In this document: positions 1-4,882 of the stretch, one piece after another
Numbering within the stretch: the stretch's first letter is position 1
Layout: each line of letters starts with the position of its first letter
Assembly: GCA_021199405.1 (NCBI GenBank)
Contig: JAJQID010000075.1
Coordinates: 1-7,337, forward strand
From: Lachnospiraceae bacterium
GTDB lineage: Bacteria > Bacillota > Clostridia > Lachnospirales > Lachnospiraceae
Direction: 5' to 3'
DNA length: 7,337 nucleotides
Notes under the pieces: generated by a model
Database searches by the model: none
What the model saw: only the letters and a program-made list of their open reading frames with translations
Told to the model about the DNA's origin: nothing
Made by a program: the position numbers and the translations under genes

Positions 1-1
1 G

Positions 2-952
2 GCTAGGGCCGGTCTGGATATCAGGATTATGTATGACGACATGGGTTCAGTTTCTCTGCTTCCCTTCAACTATTATAAGGATCTGGAGGCGCTGGATCCT
101 CATATTAAATGCGTCTCCTTTAACCGGGTGGTTCCCTTCCTGGCAATGGTGATGAACAACAGAGATCATCGCAAGATTGTGGTGGTGGATGGCAGGATTG
201 GATATACCGGCGGCACCAATATGTCGGATGAGTATATCAATAAGGTGGTAAGGTTTGGCCACTGGAAGGACAGCGGCATCCGCCTGGAGGGGGCGGCAGT
301 GGATAATCTGACGGCAATGTTTCTGGAGCTGTGGAATGCCGGCGGAGGAGAAAAGCTGGAGCCGGCGAGATACCTTGGCCGTAAACATGAGTCCATTCCG
401 GATCAGGATGGCTATGTGCTGCCCTACGGGGACAGCCCTCTTGACGATATTCGCGTGGGAGAGGACGCCTATCTGGAGATTATCAATTGCGCTACCGATT
501 ATCTGTATATTATGACGCCATATCTGATTCCCAGTGTGGAGGTGGGGAACGCGCTTTGCCGTGCTGCCAAGCGGGGTGTGGATGTGCGAATCGCTACGCC
601 GGGCATTCCGGACAAAAAGATGGTGTTTCGCTTAACCCGGGCTAATTATCGGCCTCTGATGCAGGCAGGTGTTAAGATATATGAGTACACACCAGGGTTT
701 TTGCACTGTAAATCCTTTGTCAGTGATGATAAGACGGCTGTTGTGGGGACCATCAATGTGGATTACCGCAGTCTGTATCTTCATTTTGAGTGCGGTGTGT
801 GGATGTATCAGTGCCGGGCGCTGTTCGATGTAAAGGCGGATACGCTGGACGTAATGGAAAAGGGCCATCTGGTGCAGCCGGAGGAGCTGACCCGTACCAG
901 AATCGGGATGCTGCTGGATGGACTGTTGAATGTAATGGCGCCGTTGATGTGA
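2..952 (+). CDS. cls: Cardiolipin synthase, C-terminal part (5' end outside window)
   Basis: This is a phospholipase D-superfamily enzyme that condenses two phosphatidylglycerol molecules into cardiolipin and glycerol at the cytoplasmic membrane. The frame is open from the first complete codon at position 2 and reads ARAGLDIRIMYDDMGS, the usual sequence ahead of the first catalytic motif. Counting from the Met at 29, HKD motif 1 is H47-x-K49-x4-D54 followed by GG and N-M-S. HKD motif 2 is H226-x-K228-x4-D233 followed by GTINVDYRS. The spacing between the two histidines (179 residues) and the tail after the second one (81 residues) match ClsA-type enzymes, so the C-terminus is complete. The missing N-terminal part should hold the membrane helices, by family knowledge. 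The Met at 29 is internal and should not be taken as the start. The gene ends with TGA at 950-952. No terminator is visible before greA, so cotranscription is possible. Family assignment is secure; which cls paralogue it is cannot be told. Confidence 0.95.
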   Translation, partial: ARAGLDIRIMYDDMGSVSLLPFNYYKDLEALDPHIKCVSFNRVVPFLAMVMNNRDHRKIVVVDGRIGYTGGTNMSDEYINKVVRFGHWKDSGIRLEGAAVDNLTAMFLELWNAGGGEKLEPARYLGRKHESIPDQDGYVLPYGDSPLDDIRVGEDAYLEIINCATDYLYIMTPYLIPSVEVGNALCRAAKRGVDVRIATPGIPDKKMVFRLTRANYRPLMQAGVKIYEYTPGFLHCKSFVSDDKTAVVGTINVDYRSLYLHFECGVWMYQCRALFDVKADTLDVMEKGHLVQPEELTRTRIGMLLDGLLNVMAPLM

Positions 953-1011
953 GGATATCAGGGGCGAAAGGTCAGTCATGGAACGCCTGCTTTCATCAGG
1001 TGATGATAAAT

Positions 1012-1018
1012 GGAAGGA
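1012..1018 (+). promoter_or_regulatory. Ribosome binding site of greA
   Basis: GGAAGGA lies 6 bases before the ATG at 1025. An upstream in-frame ATG at 1010 overlaps this site and has no Shine-Dalgarno of its own, so the site decides in favour of the 1025 start. Confidence 0.85.
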
Positions 1019-1024
1019 AGAAAA

Positions 1025-1528
1025 ATGTCAGAAAAATTAACGCAGAAGGATGTGGACCGCATTCAGGCGGAAATAGAAGAGAGGAAGTTGGTGGAGCGTC
1101 CCCGGCTTCTGGAGGCGGTGAAGGAGGCCAGAGCTCAGGGCGACCTGAGCGAGAACTTTGAGTATACTGCCGCCAAGCGGGAAAAGAACCGCAACGAAAG
1201 CCGGATTCGCTATCTGGAAAGGGTATTGAAAAACGCCAGTATTGTCAGGGACTATTCCCGGGATGATGAGGTTGGTATTGAAAAGACGGTGCGCGTCATG
1301 TTTGAGGAAGATGAAAGTGAGGAAGAGTACCGCATTGTCACTCCGATTCGCTGTAATTCCCTGGAAAATAAGATCAGCATTGAGTCTCCCATAGGCAAGG
1401 CCCTGATGGGGCACAGGGCGGGAGACAGGGTGGAGGTATTGCTCCCCAATGGAGCAGTCAGTGTCCTGCAGATTTTATCTATCAGTAATACTGTGGATGA
1501 TGGGACGGACAGACTGAGAAGCTATTAA
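1025..1528 (+). CDS. greA: Transcription elongation factor GreA/GreB family
   Basis: The 167-residue product binds the secondary channel of RNA polymerase and stimulates cleavage of backtracked transcripts. Residues 1-75 form the charged N-terminal coiled coil. Its tip carries the family signature ARAQGDLSENFEYTAAK, with the acidic residues D40 and E43 that position the catalytic metal in the known family. Residues from about 85 form the FKBP-like C-terminal domain, with the typical SPIGKALMGHRAGD stretch at 121-134 and VEVLLPNG after it. The length is slightly above the roughly 158 residues of E. coli GreA because of a short C-terminal tail. The start at 1025 is preferred over 1010 because GGAAGGA sits just upstream. 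The gene follows cls by 72 bases with no clear promoter in the gap and ends just before a strong terminator. GreA is preferred to GreB as the default in Firmicutes; sequence alone supports the family firmly. Confidence 0.93.
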   Translation: MSEKLTQKDVDRIQAEIEERKLVERPRLLEAVKEARAQGDLSENFEYTAAKREKNRNESRIRYLERVLKNASIVRDYSRDDEVGIEKTVRVMFEEDESEEEYRIVTPIRCNSLENKISIESPIGKALMGHRAGDRVEVLLPNGAVSVLQILSISNTVDDGTDRLRSY

Positions 1529-1530
1529 TA

Positions 1531-1565
1531 AAACAGCGTCTCCCCTGCGGCGGACGCTGTTTTTT
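1531..1565. terminator. Rho-independent terminator shared by greA and aspS
   Basis: A perfect 10-bp stem (AAACAGCGTC at 1531-1540 paired with GACGCTGTTT at 1553-1562) encloses a 12-base loop. On the plus strand it runs into a T tract (1560-1565), a classic intrinsic terminator 2 bases after the greA stop. On the minus strand the same stem is followed by TTTTATT, so it can also end aspS transcription, about 50 bases past the aspS stop. Its position between convergent genes fits bidirectional use; the plus-strand direction is clearly stronger. Confidence 0.9.
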
Positions 1566-1579
1566 GCATTTTTCATGTG

Positions 1580-1593
1580 TGCCCCGAAGGGCA
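1580..1593 (-). other. C(UUCG)G tetraloop hairpin in aspS 3' untranslated region
   Basis: Read on the minus strand, TGCCC-TTCG-GGGCA forms a 5-bp stem closed by a UUCG loop with the stabilising C-G closing pair. It lies between the aspS stop and the terminator. No T run follows it, so it is not itself a terminator. It might stabilise the 3' end of the mRNA, which is inference, or be chance. Confidence 0.4.
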
Positions 1594-1615
1594 TTAACTG
1601 TTTGAATGTTTCGGT

Positions 1616-2950
1616 TTACGGTGTCAGTCTGTTCGGTCCTCTGAACAGGAACATGGCGTCCTTGATGCCCAGATCCAGCAGCAGCATGGTCATGCGGTCC
1701 ACACCCAGGCCGAAACCGCCATGGGGCGGGCAGCCGTATTTAAAGAATTCCAGATAGAATTTGATATCGTCGCCCAGACCCTTTTCTGCGGCCTGTTTCT
1801 TTAAGATTTCGTAACGGTGTTCTCTCTGAGCGCCGGTGGTGATTTCCACGCCCCGCCATACCAGGTCATAGCCCATGGGAATGCCGTTTTCATCCCGCAT
1901 ATGATAGAAGGCTCTTTTCTCAGGACCGAAACCGGTCACGAACAGAAACTCGTGTCCGTATTTTTCCTGAACCCACTTATAACTGAGCTGCTCGGCCTCG
2001 GTGGTCATATCATTCTTTTCGCTTTCATCCACCACATAGCCGTAATTTTTCTCCAGCTCGTCATAGAGTGTGTGAAGGTCAACGGTGGGGAAGGGGAGAG
2101 TGGGAACGATCACTTCTTTTCCAAAAGCTTCCTGAATCTGCTCACCGTATTTTTCTTTTACTTCCTTCAGCATATGGGTCAGAAGCTCTGCCTCCAGATC
2201 CATCACGTCCTGATAAGAGGTGATATAGCTGAATTCCAGGTCAAAGCCGGTAAATTCGGTAGTGTGGCGGTTGGTGTAGGATTTCTCCGCGCGGAAAACC
2301 GGTCCTACCTCAAAAATGCGTTCCAGTCCGCTGGCCATGGCCATCTGTTTATAAAACTGGGGACTCTGAGCCAGATAAGCGGATCGGTCAAAATATTTGA
2401 CTTCGAAGACGTCGGCGCCGCTTTCGGAGGCCGCCCCGATCAGCTTGGGCGTGTGAATCTCCACAAAATGGTGATCCAGCAGATACTGACGCATGGAATT
2501 GACCATGACAGTCTGCACCTGAATCATCAGCTGATTCTCATCGGTGCGCAGATCAATCCAACGGTAATCGATGCGCTGGTCGATGCTGGAGCGCTCTACC
2601 GCCTTTTTCTTCCTGGTGGCCGGGATGGCCTTGCGGGCGATGGGAAGAGCGTCTGCGATGGACTCAATCTGAATATCCTCAGGAATGATCTCCACGCCGC
2701 CCATTTTTACATACTCATTCTCAATCACCGTACCGGTTACGGAAATAACGGAATCCGGTGTCAGCTGAGAGATCGTGTCGCACAATCCGGGAAGCTTTTC
2801 CTTCTCCACGGTGATCTGAATCCTGCCGGTGATATCCTTTAAGACGATAAACGCCATATACTTGCTGTCCCGCAGATTGTCCACAAAGCCCTGCACCAGT
2901 ACCTTCGCACCGGGAGTCTTGGCCGCATCCGCAATGTATGTCCTTGTCAT
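1616..2950 (-). CDS. aspS: Aspartyl-tRNA synthetase, archaeal/type-2 form (possibly Asp-tRNA(Asn)-charging)
   Basis: This 444-residue class II synthetase activates aspartate with ATP and loads it on tRNA(Asp), and perhaps also on tRNA(Asn). An N-terminal OB-fold anticodon-binding domain covers about residues 15-95 (VLVQGFVDNLRD, then LKDITGRIQITV). The catalytic core has motif 1 around P168 (FVEIHTPKL), the QSPQFYKQ element at 195-202, motif 2 with FRAE at 219-222 and its loop to FTGFDLE, the conserved RGVEITTGAQREHR at 366-379, and motif 3 GFGLGVDR at 412-419. The C-terminus RLTP is typical of the short form. The large GAD insertion of the roughly 590-residue bacterial AspRS is absent, so this is the archaeal-type enzyme found in some Clostridia and Deinococci. 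The start is fixed by GGAGGG 6 bases upstream. Whether it is non-discriminating depends on anticodon-domain residues and on GatCAB elsewhere in the genome. It is transcribed toward greA and away from the glycosyltransferase. Confidence 0.95.
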   Translation of the reverse strand: MTRTYIADAAKTPGAKVLVQGFVDNLRDSKYMAFIVLKDITGRIQITVEKEKLPGLCDTISQLTPDSVISVTGTVIENEYVKMGGVEIIPEDIQIESIADALPIARKAIPATRKKKAVERSSIDQRIDYRWIDLRTDENQLMIQVQTVMVNSMRQYLLDHHFVEIHTPKLIGAASESGADVFEVKYFDRSAYLAQSPQFYKQMAMASGLERIFEVGPVFRAEKSYTNRHTTEFTGFDLEFSYITSYQDVMDLEAELLTHMLKEVKEKYGEQIQEAFGKEVIVPTLPFPTVDLHTLYDELEKNYGYVVDESEKNDMTTEAEQLSYKWVQEKYGHEFLFVTGFGPEKRAFYHMRDENGIPMGYDLVWRGVEITTGAQREHRYEILKKQAAEKGLGDDIKFYLEFFKYGCPPHGGFGLGVDRMTMLLLDLGIKDAMFLFRGPNRLTP

Positions 2951-2956
2951 TGTGTT

Positions 2957-2962
2957 CCCTCC
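2957..2962 (-). promoter_or_regulatory. Ribosome binding site of aspS
   Basis: On the minus strand GGAGGG precedes the ATG (complement of 2948-2950) by 6 bases. This near-perfect Shine-Dalgarno supports the chosen aspS start. Confidence 0.85.
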
Positions 2963-3175
2963 AGAGTAAAATTTTCACTAACCCTGATAGTAACTCAAAT
3001 TATGAAAAACTGCAACCGGAAATTGCGGAGTTTTATTTCCTGGGGTTTATTTATTTCCGAACTTTTGACCATTTGCAGAGGAAAGATGTCCGCAATGTGG
3101 ATGCAGATATTACCGGAAACGGAAATTCTTGATTTTTATGGTTCAGTATGGTACCCTGACCGTGTAAAAAGACAG
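2963..3175. other. AT-rich intergenic region between divergent aspS and glycosyltransferase
   Basis: This stretch must hold the promoters of both flanking genes. The frame of the glycosyltransferase stays open through it, but the translated part does not resemble a glycosyltransferase, so it is read as non-coding. It contains two copies of ACCGGAAA (3015-3022 and 3112-3119) and an inverted pair ATTGCGGA/TCCGCAAT (3022-3029 and 3089-3096), none strong enough to name. A TTGACC box at 3065-3070 has no matching -10 at 16-18 bases. I see no riboswitch or small RNA that I can support. Confidence 0.5.
2987..3015 (-). promoter_or_regulatory. Candidate sigma-A promoter of aspS
   Basis: On the minus strand TTGCAG (complement of 3010-3015) and TACTAT (complement of 2987-2992) are separated by exactly 17 bases and lie about 36 bases before the start codon. 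The match is only TTG plus 4 of 6 at the -10 box, so this is a weak candidate chosen on position and spacing. No T-box consensus or leader terminator was found in the aspS leader. Confidence 0.3.
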
Positions 3176-3190
3176 AAAGGTACATTTACT

Positions 3191-4090
3191 ATGGTTACTT
3201 TGACAATATTTACCCCGGCATATAATAGAGCGGAGCTGCTGACGCGCTGCTATGAAAGCATGAAACGCCAGACGAACAAAAATTTTATCTGGATGATTAT
3301 TGATGATGGTTCCGTGGATAATACAAGGGAGCTCGCAGAAAGCTGGGCGGAAGATGAGAGAGACTTTAAGGTTGAGTATTATTATAAAGAAAATGGGGGC
3401 AAATACACAGCATACAATGAGGCGATTGCCCGCATTCAAACAGAATTATGTGTATGTATTGATTCGGATGACTATATGCCGGATGACGCTGTGGAAAAAA
3501 TTCTTTCGTTCTGGAAAGAAAATGGATCAGAGGAATACGCGGGAATTGTAGGTCTGGATTATTATGCGGACGGAAGCGGAATCGTGGGAGGAGATCCCCT
3601 TCCTGATCAGAAATCAGTGAATCTGATTGACCTTCTGATAGGAAAATATCCCATTCACAATGGCGACAGGACAGATGTGGTCCGAACGGAGCTATATAAA
3701 CGGTTTGCGCCGATGAAGGTTTTTCCGGGGGAAAAATATTTTGAGACACATTATCTGCATCTTCAGATCAGTCAGGACTATGATTTCCTTGTATTGAATG
3801 AAAATCTCAGATTTGTGGAATATCAGCCGGGCGGATTAAGCTCTGATGTGTTTAAATTATATCGGAACAGTCCCAACAGCTTTGCAGAGACCAGAAAGCT
3901 TTATCTGAGTTTCCCGGGAACCTCCTTCAAATTCAGATTTCGACATTCAATTCATCTGGTATCAAGTTGCATATTGGCGGGAAAGTTTTCAAAGGTGTTA
4001 AAGGAGTCTCCATGTCCTTTAATTACATTTTTGGCAGTTCCGTTTGGAGGGTTATTGACTCTATACATTTTGTATAGAACAAAAAATTAA
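3191..4090 (+). CDS. Family 2 glycosyltransferase (GT-A fold)
   Basis: The 299-residue product should transfer a sugar from a nucleotide-sugar donor to an envelope or exopolysaccharide acceptor; the actual substrate is unknown. The N-terminus opens directly with the subfamily signature TIFTPAYNRAELL (residues 5-17), followed by the nucleotide-binding IIDDGSVDNT (36-45), KENGGKYTAYNEAI (66-79) and the metal-binding D91-S-D-D94. A hydrophobic C-terminal stretch (about 275-295) could anchor it at the membrane. An ATG at 3002 is in frame but would add 63 residues without family resemblance. The start at 3191 puts the signature at the N-terminus as in relatives, with AGAAAGG ending 10 bases upstream. 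Hand counts of GC in 60-base blocks give 19 (3361-3420), 24 (3901-3960) and 20 (4021-4080), against 39 in an aspS block (2401-2460) and 32 in a kinase block (5401-5460), which hints at different origin. No other polysaccharide genes are adjacent within the window. Confidence 0.88.
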   Translation: MVTLTIFTPAYNRAELLTRCYESMKRQTNKNFIWMIIDDGSVDNTRELAESWAEDERDFKVEYYYKENGGKYTAYNEAIARIQTELCVCIDSDDYMPDDAVEKILSFWKENGSEEYAGIVGLDYYADGSGIVGGDPLPDQKSVNLIDLLIGKYPIHNGDRTDVVRTELYKRFAPMKVFPGEKYFETHYLHLQISQDYDFLVLNENLRFVEYQPGGLSSDVFKLYRNSPNSFAETRKLYLSFPGTSFKFRFRHSIHLVSSCILAGKFSKVLKESPCPLITFLAVPFGGLLTLYILYRTKN

Positions 4091-4125
4091 GAAAATCTTA
4101 AAACTTAGCCTGCTGTATTTTAAGA
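4087..4125. promoter_or_regulatory. TTAAGA motif cluster, candidate operator upstream of the response regulator
   Basis: TTAAGA (4087-4092) and TCTTAA (4096-4101) form an inverted repeat around AAA, and a third copy, TTAAGA, lies at 4120-4125. The second and third copies extend to an 8-base inverted pair, TCTTAAAA/TTTTAAGA (4096-4103, 4118-4125). The first and third copies are 33 bases apart, about three helical turns. The cluster overlaps the glycosyltransferase stop codon and sits 47-85 bases before the regulator start, where an autoregulatory site would be expected. The region is AT-rich, so chance is possible. No T run follows the first hairpin, so it is not a good terminator. Confidence 0.35.
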
Positions 4126-4134
4126 ATAATGATA

Positions 4135-4140
4135 TTTAAT
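4135..4140 (+). promoter_or_regulatory. Candidate -10 box for the two-component operon
   Basis: TTTAAT matches TATAAT at 5 of 6 positions and lies 31 bases before the regulator ATG. No acceptable -35 box is found 16-18 bases upstream, which would suit an activator-dependent promoter next to the TTAAGA cluster, but the call is weak. AATAAT at 4125-4130 is an alternative. Confidence 0.25.
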
Positions 4141-4171
4141 AGAGAAAAGACAAAGATACGGGGGCATATAC

Positions 4172-4864
4172 ATGGATAAAATTCTGATTTGCGATGATGA
4201 AAAGGAAATTGTGGAGGCCATCTCCATTTACCTGTCTCAGGAGGGCTTTCAGATTCTGAAGGCCTACAACGGTCTGGAGGCGCTTCAGATTGCCAAAACG
4301 GAGCCGGTCCGGCTGGTGCTGTTGGACATTATGATGCCCCGAATGGACGGAATCCGCACGGCAGTGAAAATCAGGGAGTTTTCCTCTGTGCCCATTATTT
4401 TTCTCTCCGCCAAGTCTGAGGATACGGATAAGATTCTGGGACTGAATATTGGCGCTGACGATTATATTACCAAACCCTTTAATCCGCTGGAGCTGGTAGC
4501 CCGGGTCAAAAGCCAGCTCAGGCGCTATACCACCCTCGGCAGCCTGCATAAGGAAAATAAGTCGGTCTTCCAGGTAGGAGATCTGGTAGTGGATGACCAG
4601 GCCAGAGAGGTGAAGGTGGATGGGGAAACCATCAAGCTGACGCCCATTGAGTATAATATTCTGTTGTTGTTGGTCAAAAACGCGGGAAAGGTTTTTTCCA
4701 TCCGTCAGATTTATGAGAGCATCTGGAATGAAGAGGCCGTGGGCGCGGATAATACTGTGGCAGTACATATCAGGCATATTCGGGAAAAAATTGAGATTAA
4801 TCCCAGAGAACCCAAATATTTAAAGGTCGTCTGGGGCGTGGGTTATAAGATTGAGAAACTGTGA
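4172..4864 (+). CDS. OmpR/PhoB-family response regulator (VanR-like)
   Basis: This 230-residue cytoplasmic DNA-binding regulator is activated by phosphotransfer from its partner kinase. The receiver domain (1-115) has the acidic pair D8-D9, phospho-acceptor D52 in LLDIMMPRMDG, the switch residue S79 in FLSAK, and K101 in the KPF motif after GADDYIT. The winged-helix effector domain (about 130-228) has LTPIEYNILLLL, the recognition helix near NTVAVHIRHIREKIE (194-208) and the wing VVWGVGYKIE. The VWGVGYKIE ending is also typical of VanR-type regulators, but that resemblance does not imply a glycopeptide-resistance role, and no van genes are seen. A run of five G (4160-4164) sits 7 bases before the ATG as ribosome binding site. 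The kinase gene follows after 18 bases, so the two are surely one operon. Targets are unknown; autoregulation through the TTAAGA cluster and control of the upstream glycosyltransferase are both only possibilities. Confidence 0.95.
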   Translation: MDKILICDDEKEIVEAISIYLSQEGFQILKAYNGLEALQIAKTEPVRLVLLDIMMPRMDGIRTAVKIREFSSVPIIFLSAKSEDTDKILGLNIGADDYITKPFNPLELVARVKSQLRRYTTLGSLHKENKSVFQVGDLVVDDQAREVKVDGETIKLTPIEYNILLLLVKNAGKVFSIRQIYESIWNEEAVGADNTVAVHIRHIREKIEINPREPKYLKVVWGVGYKIEKL

Positions 4865-4873
4865 GGAGGAGAG
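4864..4873 (+). promoter_or_regulatory. Ribosome binding site of the histidine kinase, overlapping the regulator stop
   Basis: AGGAGGAGAG begins on the last base of the regulator's TGA stop (4862-4864) and ends 9 bases before the GTG at 4883. The overlap suggests translational coupling. It also decides the kinase start, since the upstream frame is closed by that same TGA and the next in-frame ATG (4997) lies inside the first membrane segment. Confidence 0.8.
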
Positions 4874-4882
4874 AAGCTTTCT

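Noticed and set aside
790..1161. 123-codon plus-strand frame bridging cls and greA
   Set aside because: It overlaps the ends of two well-supported genes in another frame, and its Gly/Arg-rich product looks like an out-of-frame shadow.
1817..2842. Long 341-codon open frame on the plus strand
   Set aside because: It lies wholly antisense to aspS, whose protein has all class II synthetase motifs. The antisense product has no recognisable motif.
2938..3132. 64-codon plus-strand frame starting inside aspS
   Set aside because: It begins antisense to the aspS start, has no ribosome site and gives no recognisable protein.
3002..3190. N-terminal extension of the glycosyltransferase from an ATG at 3002
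   Set aside because: The 63 added residues do not resemble the family, and relatives begin with the TIFTPxYNRA signature. The 3191 ATG has a usable ribosome site.
2951..3190. T-box riboswitch in the aspS leader
   Set aside because: The minus strand has no T-box consensus and no terminator/antiterminator pair. GGGTACC there is only a superficial resemblance.
3200..3226. TTGACA and TATAAT hexamers inside the start of the glycosyltransferase gene
   Set aside because: The spacer is only 15 bases, and the TATAAT encodes the conserved Tyr-Asn of the family signature, so protein constraint explains it. No sensible start codon follows.
4136..4777. 213-codon open frame on the minus strand
   Set aside because: It is antisense to the response regulator, which has a full set of receiver and winged-helix residues.
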